Source of the DNA: Collinsella sp.
Lineage (GTDB): Bacteria > Actinomycetota > Coriobacteriia > Coriobacteriales > Coriobacteriaceae
Direction: 5' to 3'
DNA: 20,548 nt
Assembly: GCA_019413955.1 (NCBI GenBank)
Contig: DXMX01000027.1
Span: 1,832 to 22,379, forward strand
In this document: one piece after another, positions 14,715-20,057 of the stretch
Position numbering within the stretch: the stretch's first letter is position 1
Layout: each line of letters starts with the position of its first letter
Program-made: the position numbers and the translations under genes
Notes under the pieces: model-generated
The model's database searches: none
Told to the model about the DNA's origin: nothing
The model's input: only the letters and a program-made list of their open reading frames with translations

Positions 14715-14764
14715 AGTTATGGGGGTGCTTTTTTACATTTTATAAAAAAGCGTACCGATAACTT
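14715..14764. repeat. AT-rich inverted repeat, att- or element-end-like
   Basis: GCTTTTTTA (14727-14735) and TAAAAAAGC (14743-14751) are perfect 9-bp arms around a 7-nt centre. Outer arms AGTTAT (14715-14720) and ATAACT (14759-14764) continue the symmetry, with mismatches between. The left outer 12 bases AGTTATGGGGGT recur at 17451-17462. The shape resembles a recombinase core site or element end, though it could also act as a terminator. Confidence 0.45.
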
Positions 14765-14777
14765 ATTCCCACTCAGT
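14764..14777 (-). other. guaA-3'-end-like sequence, possible integration scar
   Basis: On the minus strand ACTGAGTGGGAATAA reads T-E-W-E-stop, the typical end of GMP synthase genes, which are common integration targets of genomic islands. No guaA coding sequence precedes it. Similar cores occur at 18500-18514 and 18516-18529. The interpretation is inference. Confidence 0.3.
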
Positions 14778-14812
14778 TTCGGAAATCGAATGGTTTTGAA
14801 GTTTCGAAAGCG

Positions 14813-14846
14813 GCGTCCCAACATGCGTAAGGGCATGTTGGGACGC
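14813..14846. repeat. Perfect 14-bp inverted repeat
   Basis: GCGTCCCAACATGC (14813-14826) and its exact complement (14833-14846) enclose a 6-nt loop. No T-run follows on either strand, so it is probably not a standard terminator. It may be a terminator relic, a transposase or relaxase hairpin site, or an element end. Confidence 0.55.
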
Positions 14847-14869
14847 ATCAGTAAAACGGGAATCGACTC

Positions 14870-15257
14870 ACGCGAGAAGGCGCCGCCCCGTCGCCTCGAG
14901 ACGTGCGACAGGCAGATTAGGTTTGGGGAGTAGAACGGCCCTTGCGCGAGGCGTGAATTGTAATCGATAAAGCCGAGCTTTGAGAACATGCGGTTTATCT
15001 CGTCGAACGTTGAGCCGACAGGGGCTTGCGCCACAGTGGGCGACTTAGCGACGCCCATGCCCATGATGCCGGGCACAAGCGTGAATGCGCCACGTGGAGG
15101 CGAAGGGGCCGCCCGAGAGGTTGATGGTGAGCGAGCACCAAAGGTCAAGGTAGCCCTCGCCTTCCGGGCTTGCGAGGTCGAGGGCGAGCGTCCCTCCCTC
15201 GGTCGCGTACAGCGACGGCAGACACTCGGCCAGCTCCTCGGTCATAAGCGCTTACAT
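14870..15257 (-). pseudogene. Frameshifted remnant, DUF4313-like ICE protein plus unidentified tail
   Basis: From 15245 down to about 15080 the minus strand reads like a DUF4313-type protein of Coriobacteriia integrative elements (LYATEGGTLALDLASPEGEG, then LDLWCSLTINLSGGPFASTW). A good ribosome site (GGAGGGGAG) precedes an ATG at 15255-15257 that is followed at once by TAA and then in frame by the rest, so the natural start seems broken by a nonsense change. Near 15080 the coding signal switches frame and continues as FDEINRMFSKLGFIDYNSRL and GPFYSPNLICLSHVSRR. I do not recognise that part with confidence. No intact product is possible. Confidence 0.4.
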
Positions 15258-15565
15258 GTCCGTCTCCCCTCCGGGCCACGTCGGACCCCTAGAATCTTCG
15301 CCCCGCGGGCAAAGCCTCGGCGCGCCCCATGGCATCTCGACTTTGCCCCCTGCAATGCCGCGCAGCGGAGACACCACCTGAGACGGACGTCGATGCATCG
15401 AACCCGAGACCGGGCGCTGCGGCGGGAAGCCTCTCGCGCGGACAATCTGCTCGATCTTGCCGTGCACGTCTTAAAAAACAGTTCGAAAAACGTTCAATCG
15501 TACGACATCCGTCGAACAGTCGGGGGTATACACCACTACAGAAGACCCACAGAACGGAGGGCGAG

Positions 15566-15646
15566 ATGGTCGGCGACGGGTTCAAGGCACTCTCCGGCCC
15601 CACGCTCCGCCAGGGAGGGCGTCGGGAGGGAGGCCGTAATGGGTGA
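15566..15646 (+). pseudogene. SdpR-like ArsR autorepressor with internal deletion
   Basis: A 26-codon frame with a strong ribosome site (ACGGAGG, 5 nt before the ATG) begins MVGDGFKALSGPTLRQ. This matches the conserved N-terminus of SdpR-type ArsR repressors (FKALSDPTRR). After residue 16 it jumps to GGRREGGRNG and a stop, as if about 60-70 codons with the helix-turn-helix had been removed while both ends stayed. It overlaps the start of the PH-domain gene by 8 bp, the coupling expected for SdpR operons. It could now serve as a leader peptide for that gene. Confidence 0.55.
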
Positions 15647-16100
15647 GAGGAGCGAGCGGCCGGAGCGGGTGTTTCCCGGCAGGACAGACCCGTGGTTCAT
15701 AGCGGCCATGGTGATTGTGGCGGGCGGTTTATCCGCGGCGTGTATCGCGTGTTTCCTGAGCTCGAGTCCCGCGCTCCTATGGGGCTGGCTCGCGCTGCTG
15801 CCCGTCCCGGCCCTCGTGGCCCTGGCCGCCCTACCCGTCCGCAGCAACCGCCTCGAGCTCTACGGCGACCGCCTCGTCGTCGTGTACGCTGGGATGCGTT
15901 CGGTGATACCCTACGCCCACGTGCGGGGCGTCCGGCGCACCAGGACGCTCTGGGCGGGGACGGCCAATTCGCTCGACCGCGTCTATATCAAGGCGCCCTA
16001 CGACGGCGACGCCATCGTCTCGGTGACCGACAACGATGCCCTCGTGGCAGAGCTCGAGCGTAAGTGCGGCCTGCAACCCGGCTGCGAACAAGGCAACTAG
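15639..16100 (+). CDS. Membrane protein with bacterial PH domain
   Basis: The 153-residue product has two hydrophobic helices (about 19-41 and 44-66), followed by a cytoplasmic bacterial PH-like domain (RLELYGDRLVVVYAGMRSVI with later segments to about 145, including VYIKAPYDGDAIVSV). ATG 15639 is preceded by GGGAGGGAGG. The longer open frame reaching back to 14988 is not coding upstream of this point. The gene sits directly behind the SdpR-like remnant, as membrane partners of SdpR autorepressors often do. Function is unknown; related proteins act in envelope stress or bacteriocin immunity. Confidence 0.8.
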   Translation: MGERSERPERVFPGRTDPWFIAAMVIVAGGLSAACIACFLSSSPALLWGWLALLPVPALVALAALPVRSNRLELYGDRLVVVYAGMRSVIPYAHVRGVRRTRTLWAGTANSLDRVYIKAPYDGDAIVSVTDNDALVAELERKCGLQPGCEQGN

Positions 16101-16527
16101 CTTCGCAGGGCGGCTATCAGCGACTTGCTGCTCATCGTCATATCACGGCGGCCAATTTTGGGTCGGGCTGGCGGAGCATGTCGAGGACGGCAGATACGGC
16201 GCCGCCCGCATCGTCTTCGGCGCAGAACCGTCCAATGAGGAGATCCTGCGATTCGTTGCCAGCAAATGGGCGAAGCTCTCGTTCTTCGGTCACGATTCGA
16301 CCGAGGCGAGCAAGCCCGCAAAGAACCCCAAGCGACGCGCTCGCGAGGCGGCGAAAGCACTTAAGCAGCCGGCGATGAGCACCAAGGCGCAGCAGGCGCT
16401 CGCGGCACAGAGAGAAGCGATGAAGCAGGAGTCAGCTCATGCAAGAAGCCGACGCCGCGTGGAAGAGGCTGATGCGCGCTACGAACAGAGAAAACTGAAG
16501 CGCAAGCAGAAGCATCGTGGGCATTGA
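16036..16527 (+). CDS. DUF2992 / YjdF-family protein, start uncertain
   Basis: Residues from about 36 on match YjdF/DUF2992: HGGQFWVGLAEHVEDGRYGA, IVFGAEPSNEEILRFVASKW, NPKRRAREAAKALKQ, STKAQQALAAQREAMKQE and a highly charged Lys/Arg tail ending KRKQKHRGH. Length from the homologous start is close to the family's usual ~135-140 residues. The only in-frame start codon (16036) lies 65 bp inside the PH-domain gene and lacks a ribosome site, and the first ~27 residues look non-native. The true start has probably been lost or shifted by a small deletion. In Bacillus yjdF is controlled by an azaaromatic-sensing riboswitch; I see none here. The function of the family is unknown, perhaps nucleic-acid binding. 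Confidence 0.65.
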   Translation: MPSWQSSSVSAACNPAANKATSFAGRLSATCCSSSYHGGQFWVGLAEHVEDGRYGAARIVFGAEPSNEEILRFVASKWAKLSFFGHDSTEASKPAKNPKRRAREAAKALKQPAMSTKAQQALAAQREAMKQESAHARSRRRVEEADARYEQRKLKRKQKHRGH

Positions 16528-16688
16528 TCGCCATTTGCAGCAAGGCAAACCATATACAGCAGCGGCGCCAGTTTCACTTGAAGCCGACGCCGCGTAGACG
16601 CTGATGGTGACGGCTATGCACGGGCACGGGCGCGCCACCGCACTTCACAGCTTGTTTCTCAAGTATTTGGGACGCACACGCGGCGTTC

Positions 16689-16711
16689 AAAAATGCGGAG
16701 CGACTCCGCAT
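16689..16711 (-). terminator. Rho-independent terminator of the ToxN-like gene
   Basis: On the minus strand ATGCGGAG-TCG-CTCCGCAT forms a perfect 8-bp stem followed by a short T-run (16689-16693 as A on the plus strand). It lies 25 bp after the stop of the ToxN-like pseudogene. Confidence 0.7.
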
Positions 16712-16735
16712 GGCTCGAGACTGAGCCGAGGTGCC

Positions 16736-17184
16736 CTACTTCTCGCCCTCCAGCAGCCCCACGATGCGGTCGATGTCGACGGCAAAGCGAGGCCTTCCCT
16801 CGCGCTCGTAGCGGTCGAGGTATGCCTGGCACTCGGAGACAATGCGCTTGGTGTTGCCGTCGATGATGCGCTGGAGCGTCTCGTAGCAGGCCGAGCCCTC
16901 GGTCCTGAAGCGGCGCTGGTAGGCCTTGGTTATGGGGAACATCTTGATGTAGTAGATGCCGTGGCGGCAGCCGGGGCGCGTCGTGGGGCGGGGTGGCAGT
17001 GCAAAGTATTGGTCTTTGGGCACGTTGGGGGCGATGTTGGAACGCAGCGGCACGGCGAAGTCCCTGCGCTTTCCGCGGAAACGCAGCCTCACCACCACGA
17101 TACAGGGGCTGTCGCGCTTAGCATGAGCTCACGGTCGCCATCGACGAGGTCGAAGAAGTCCTGGGAGATGGATACGATCTTCAT
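16736..17184 (-). pseudogene. Type III toxin-antitoxin endoribonuclease toxin (ToxN/AbiQ-like), frameshifted
   Basis: The N-terminal part starts at ATG 17182-17184 behind a GGGGG ribosome site and reads MKIVSISQDFFDLVDGDREL, the usual opening of this family. It then runs into out-of-frame sequence ending SWW-stop. The rest continues in another frame from about 17128: AKRDSPCIVVVRLRFRGK, RDFAVPLRSNIAPNVPKDQY, GIYYIKMFPITKAYQRRF and the C-terminal NTKRIVSECQAYLDRYE, ending at 16736. A one-step frameshift near 17110-17135 therefore separates two otherwise well-conserved parts. ToxN toxins cut RNA and are neutralised by a repetitive RNA (toxI) encoded just upstream. The structured segment upstream could be its relic. 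A GTG at 17098 could still start a shortened protein. Confidence 0.65.
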
Positions 17185-17209
17185 CGGTTACGCCCCCTTC
17201 ATACGAAGC

Positions 17210-17278
17210 GGGGCCCGCATCGCTGCAGGCCCCTACGGGTGGGCGATATTCTACGCCTTGCGGCACCCCGTCGCCCAC
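17210..17278 (-). ncRNA. Structured leader, candidate toxI-like antitoxin RNA/terminator
   Basis: Two stem-loops precede the ToxN-like gene on the minus strand. The first pairs GTGGGCGA (complement of 17271-17278) with TCGCCCAC (17239-17246) and contains an inner GCC-GCAA-GGC hairpin with a GNRA-type loop. The second pairs GGGGCC with GGCCCC (17228-17233 and 17210-17215) around an inner GCA/TGC stem and sits where type III systems carry the terminator between antitoxin and toxin. No clear tandem repeats are visible, so the toxI role is a guess. Confidence 0.3.
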
Positions 17279-17439
17279 GGAGGTTAAACGTACACGTAAG
17301 CCGTACTCTGAAAGCCGCGGCTTCCGGCAAGTAGTTTATACCACGAAAGGTCGCTTTCAATGCGCCTAGCTCGCAAAATAACACTCGCTGGGCCGTCACC
17401 CCTGGCAGTTACCCTCCAATCTTCATTGGAGTCAGCAGG

Positions 17440-17626
17440 TCAATTCATATAGTTATGGGGGTTTATCCTACCGTCGGTGAGCGATTTCGTTAGGGTGTCG
17501 AAGCGGTCGAGGATGTCGATGACCTTCTGCTGGGTGCCGATGGATGGGGCGGGAATCTCGACCCTCGATAAGTCCACAGGCGCGGCTTCGATTACCTTTT
17601 TCGATTTAGCGTATTGCTCTTCAGAT
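17440..17626 (-). pseudogene. HsdS (type I restriction specificity subunit) internal fragment
   Basis: About 60 codons match the segment after an HsdS target-recognition domain, including VEIPAPSIGTQQKVIDILDR and FDTLTKSLTDG. This corresponds to the conserved IPxPPxxxQQKIVxILDRF motif where the central coiled coil begins. Homology ends close to 17465, beside the repeat AGTTATGGGGGT (17451-17462). Upstream it is joined directly to a TetR N-terminus. No hsdM or hsdR is present. This is a relic that cannot give a working specificity subunit. Confidence 0.65.
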
Positions 17627-17722
17627 CATCATGGTGTGCTCGTAGCCGCGCTCCACGAGGAGCCGCTCGGCAACATCGAGAATCTTCTCGACCGTCTCCT
17701 CCGGGTACTTATTGCGTGCCAC
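17621..17722 (-). pseudogene. N-terminal fragment of a TetR-family regulator
   Basis: Starting at GTG 17720-17722 with CGGAGG 5 nt upstream, 33 codons read as the first helices of a TetR repressor (ARNKYPEETVEKILDVAERL and LVERGYEHTMM), where the family continues TTMQDIV into the helix-turn-helix. The frame ends here, and HsdS sequence begins in another frame. The fragment is divergent from the ABC remnant at 17918, the usual TetR-ABC arrangement, with a 12-bp palindrome between them. Confidence 0.65.
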
Positions 17723-17739
17723 GGGCACCTCCGTCCTTG

Positions 17740-17751
17740 TTATCGCGATAA
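17740..17751. promoter_or_regulatory. Palindrome, probable operator of the lost TetR-ABC unit
   Basis: TTATCGCGATAA is a perfect 12-bp palindrome lying 18 bp from the TetR start and upstream of the ABC remnant. Its position fits the original TetR operator. Confidence 0.4.
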
Positions 17752-17863
17752 ACATACCATGAGTGGCGTACGGGTCGAGAAGGGCTGGCGCCAAAAGAGC
17801 CCAACGGCCGTTACGGCTTCGTTAGAAACGCGCCCCACCATGGATGGTGAACCCGAAAGGTAA

Positions 17864-17896
17864 GGCGCGCGGGCACGGCGACTCGGCCCGCGCGCC
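17864..17896. other. GC-rich hairpin before the ABC remnant
   Basis: GGCGCGCGGGC (17864-17874) and GCCCGCGCGCC (17886-17896) are perfect 11-bp arms with an 11-nt loop, ending just before the ribosome site of the ABC remnant. It could be a transcription terminator relic or a leader structure. Confidence 0.45.
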
Positions 17897-17917
17897 CGGA
17901 AGAGAAAGGACGAACCC

Positions 17918-18094
17918 ATGGGTTACATGCTCGAGACGCGCGGGCTCACCAAGCGCTTCGGCCGCGGCGACCAGGCGCAGGATGCCGTGGCCGACGTGAG
18001 CCTTCATATCCGCGAGGGCGAGGTGTACGGGCTGCTCTCGCTCGCCAACAGCCCCTCGGGCGGCGCGGTGGCCACCATCGCGGTCCCCCTGTGA
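17918..18094 (+). pseudogene. ABC transporter ATPase, internally deleted remnant
   Basis: The 58-codon frame has a good ribosome site (AGAAAGGA) and begins as a lantibiotic/multidrug-type ABC ATPase (LETRGLTKRFGRGDQAQ, then HIREGEVYGLL). Exactly where GPNGAGKST (Walker A) should follow, it switches to SLANSPSGGAVATIAVPL and a stop. That end looks like part of a permease or another protein. All ATP-binding motifs are gone. A strong hairpin follows the stop. The start and end of the operon appear to have been fused by one large deletion. Confidence 0.65.
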
Positions 18095-18118
18095 GGGCCT
18101 GACGACTCAGGCCCTCAC
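18091..18118. terminator. Perfect 12-bp hairpin at the end of the ABC remnant
   Basis: GTGAGGGCCTGA (18091-18102) and TCAGGCCCTCAC (18107-18118) enclose a CGAC loop and overlap the stop codon. There is no T-run, so it may be a weak or factor-assisted terminator. Confidence 0.5.
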
Positions 18119-18181
18119 ACCGGCGTGCCTCGCAATCAAACGCTTCCCGGATAATAATGCCCGTTGCGGGGATCGCCCTGG

Positions 18182-18283
18182 CTAGTCGCCGCCCATGTGC
18201 ATGCGCATGTCAGCGATGCGAGTCGCCATCTCGTCCGCCGCTGGAATGAATCCTTACTCCCATTCCTCCGAGTACCGCCCCAT
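18182..18283 (-). pseudogene. Small open frame with in-frame stop
   Basis: On the minus strand an ATG at 18281-18283 reads MGRYSEEWE, then TAA, then continues in frame as GFIPAADEMATRIADMRMHM and GGD before a final stop. The two parts look like one 33-residue, acidic and Met-rich small protein interrupted at codon 10. The family is not recognised. A guaA-like EWE-stop reading here is explained by this frame. Confidence 0.3.
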
Positions 18284-18351
18284 GCCTTGTCGTCTTGAAA
18301 CACGGGGAGTAAATGGCGAAATCGCAGATGAAAGGGAGTAAAAAGGCAAAG

Positions 18352-18384
18352 AAAAAGCCTCCATTCCAACATGGGAACGGAGGC
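18352..18384 (-). terminator. Rho-independent terminator (minus strand)
   Basis: On the minus strand GCCTCCGTTCC and GGAATGGAGGC pair (one G-U) around a short loop and are followed by TTTTTC (A-run at 18352-18356). It follows the orphan gene tail at 18398-18499 by 13 nt. Confidence 0.75.
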
Positions 18385-18397
18385 TCGATAATTGAGT

Positions 18398-18499
18398 TTA
18401 CTCACCAATGTCGCTGGTGGCTTTGCCGTGACTCTCGTACGAAACGAAACCCAGCGGCACAGTGCGGCACTCAAAAGTGCAGGTCAGAACCCTGTCAGC
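18398..18499 (-). pseudogene. Orphan C-terminal gene tail
   Basis: Thirty-three codons on the minus strand read as plausible protein (ADRVLTCTFECRTVPLGF, then VSYESHGKATSDIGE and stop), directly followed by a terminator. There is no start codon; the frame is closed upstream by TAG at 18500-18502, within the 14-bp tandem duplication. The family is not recognised. It appears to be the surviving end of a deleted gene. Confidence 0.3.
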
Positions 18500-18501
18500 C
18501 T

Positions 18502-18529
18502 ACTCCCACTCAGTGACTCCCACTCAGTG
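18502..18529 (-). repeat. Tandem 14-bp duplication of a guaA-3'-end-like sequence
   Basis: ACTCCCACTCAGTG occurs twice in perfect tandem (18502-18515 and 18516-18529). On the minus strand the proximal copy reads T-E-W-E-stop with the TAG at 18500-18502. The core CCCACTCAGT is shared with 14768-14777. It could be a slippage duplication or two superimposed attachment scars. Confidence 0.5.
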
Positions 18530-18761
18530 CCTAATCCAGTCCGAGTGTTGTCGATGCGTGTCGCGTCGTACCGTCTAAGGACTGAATCGTGCGCAATTTG
18601 GGCGAATCAGGCCCTTGATTCGCGATTTCGGGAATGACTCAATTGATTCGCAAAACCGCAGGCCGCTCCTTTAATCACTCCCTGGTTCCCGCCGGGGTTC
18701 GTAGCGGGTGGCGTGAAAAGGGGTGATTCAAAGGGTCGGAGAGATGCGTCTTAGCCGAGAA
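18530..18761. other. Non-coding stretch with TGATTCGC repeats
   Basis: I see no gene here. GCGAATCA (18602-18609) is followed by its complement TGATTCGC at 18616-18623 and again at 18644-18651. The pair 18602-18623 can form an 8-bp hairpin with a 6-nt loop. They may be binding sites of an unknown factor or part of an element end. Confidence 0.35.
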
Positions 18762-18780
18762 TAAGGTTAGCCTTATCTTA
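18762..18780. promoter_or_regulatory. DtxR/IdeR-like metal-regulator box
   Basis: TAAGGTTAGCCTTATCTTA matches the DtxR/IdeR consensus TTAGGTTAGSCTAACCTAA at 15 of 19 positions, including the whole core AGGTTAGCCT. It lies over the likely -35 region of the methyltransferase operon. Confidence 0.55.
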
Positions 18781-18798
18781 CTGCATGATTCGTGTGTT

Positions 18799-18820
18799 AT
18801 AGTTAGATGTCTCTAACTAT
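18799..18820. promoter_or_regulatory. Second perfect operator palindrome before the methyltransferase operon
   Basis: ATAGTTAGA (18799-18807) and TCTAACTAT (18812-18820) are perfect 9-bp arms with a 4-bp centre. The palindrome overlaps a TATAGT -10 candidate (18798-18803) and ends 15 bp before the start codon. The GTTAG/CTAAC arms resemble DtxR-family sites, so the same regulator may bind both places. Confidence 0.6.
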
Positions 18821-18835
18821 TTGGGGGCGATAGCA

Positions 18836-19465
18836 ATGCACGAATGCAAGGGCTTCTGGGACAAGAATGGCGGTCGGTACGACCGTTTCATGCGAAAGGA
18901 CCGGGCGGCGTATGAGAAGATGTATGGGCTGATCAGGCCGGTGGTGAAAGCAAAAACCGTGCTGGAGGTTGCCACCGGCACGGGGCTTATCGCAAAGAGC
19001 ATCGTAAATGCGGCGGCGCACATCGAGGCTACGGACGCTTCTGCAAAGATGATCCTTGAAGCAAAGCGGGACAATCAATCCGCAAAGCTGCACTTTTCCG
19101 TACAAGATATGTTCCGCCTGCCCTATGCACAGAAGTCCTTTGATGTGGTGATCGCGTCCAACGCGCTTCACATAGTGCCGCATCCGGAAAAGGCCCTGCA
19201 AGAAATCAGGCGGGTGCTGAAGGACGACGGCGTGCTCATCGCGCCAACCTTCACCCACGCGGGGAGCTCGGTTTCCGGCAAGGCAAAAGCCTATTTCATG
19301 AGTATGGCGGGATTCCCCCTCCACAGCAGGTGGACAAGCGAGGAATACCTACGTTTCCTGCGTCAAAACGGCTGGGCAGTGCAGAAAAGCGCGGTGCTGA
19401 AGGCCTCGTTCCCGTTGACCTATGCGGAATGCACGAAATCGGAGGGGCCAGATGTCGTTCTTTGA
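18836..19465 (+). CDS. Class I SAM-dependent methyltransferase (UbiE/MenG-like fold), first of operon
   Basis: The 209-residue product has a seven-strand methyltransferase core: motif I VLEVATGTG (43-51) for SAM binding, the acidic end of strand 2 in IEATDAS (63-69), motif II region FDVVIASNALHIVPHPEKAL and motif III LKDDGVLIAPTF. The substrate is unknown; the fold is that of small-molecule methyltransferases. ATG 18836 has a G-rich ribosome site (TTGGGGGCG); an in-frame TTG at 18821 is unlikely. The last 14 bases overlap the next gene. The promoter carries DtxR-like palindromes, so expression probably responds to iron or manganese. Codon choice is more Firmicutes-like than in the left half of the window. 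Confidence 0.87.
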   Translation: MHECKGFWDKNGGRYDRFMRKDRAAYEKMYGLIRPVVKAKTVLEVATGTGLIAKSIVNAAAHIEATDASAKMILEAKRDNQSAKLHFSVQDMFRLPYAQKSFDVVIASNALHIVPHPEKALQEIRRVLKDDGVLIAPTFTHAGSSVSGKAKAYFMSMAGFPLHSRWTSEEYLRFLRQNGWAVQKSAVLKASFPLTYAECTKSEGPDVVL

Positions 19466-20057
19466 AAACACCCGCAAGCCCGTGGGCCTCGGCGGAAAAC
19501 TTATGGTTGCCATGATGAATCTGGGGCACAGCCCTGTGGCGCGGTGGGGACTTCGATTTCTACGACTTGCGCCAAATGCCAAGGTGCTGGATTGCGGCTG
19601 CGGCGGCGGGGCGAACATAAAACGGCTGCTGAAAAAATGCCCGCATGGCGTCGTCAAGGGCATCGACTATTCGCCCGTCAGCGTGGAGAAGACTAGAAAG
19701 CTCAACCGAACCGCAATTCAGGAGGGGCGTTGCGCCGTTCTGCAAGGCAGTGTGGCGGATATGGCATTTGAGGATAGCTGCTTCGATGCAGTCACGGCCT
19801 TTGAGACCGTCTACTTTTGGCCTGATTTGCCCCGATGCTTCCGTGAGGTCTGGCGGACGCTGAAGCCAGGCGGGACAATTCTTATCTGCAACGAGAGCAA
19901 TGGCGATACGGACAAGGACGAGAGGTGGACGCAGATCATCGGCGGCATGACCATCTACAAGGACATTGAATTAAAAGCTTGTCTGGAGCAGGCGGGTTTT
20001 CACGAGGTGCAGATACACAAAAAGAAAAAGTGGCTCTGCGTCACGGCGCGGAAGTAA
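19452..20057 (+). CDS. Class I SAM-dependent methyltransferase, second of operon
   Basis: The 201-residue product has motif I VLDCGCGGG (45-53), VKGIDYSP (68-75), FDAVTAFETVYFWPDLPRCF and LKPGGTILICNES, all standard for class I methyltransferases of the Methyltransf_11/25 type. The ATG at 19452 follows GGAGGGG within the end of the first methyltransferase (14-bp overlap), so the two are translationally coupled. The substrate is unknown. It differs clearly in sequence from the first enzyme, so it is not a recent duplicate. Confidence 0.87.
   Translation: MSFFENTRKPVGLGGKLMVAMMNLGHSPVARWGLRFLRLAPNAKVLDCGCGGGANIKRLLKKCPHGVVKGIDYSPVSVEKTRKLNRTAIQEGRCAVLQGSVADMAFEDSCFDAVTAFETVYFWPDLPRCFREVWRTLKPGGTILICNESNGDTDKDERWTQIIGGMTIYKDIELKACLEQAGFHEVQIHKKKKWLCVTARK

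Noticed and set aside
14988..15638. Long upstream extension of the PH-domain frame to a 370-codon product
   Set aside because: The extension is Arg/Pro-rich antisense noise over the DUF4313-like remnant; a strong ribosome site marks the start at 15639.
18254..18266. A further guaA-like end (E-W-E-stop) on the minus strand
   Set aside because: It is better explained as part of the small MGRYSEEWE frame at 18182-18283, which continues in frame past the stop.
18313..18516. A 67-codon plus-strand frame beginning MAKSQMKGSKK
   Set aside because: It reads through a minus-strand terminator and an opposite-strand gene tail, and has no similarity to known proteins.
18670..18710. A tRNA T-arm-like GGTTC...GGGGTTCG sequence
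   Set aside because: No acceptor stem, anticodon arm or CCA end can be fitted around it.
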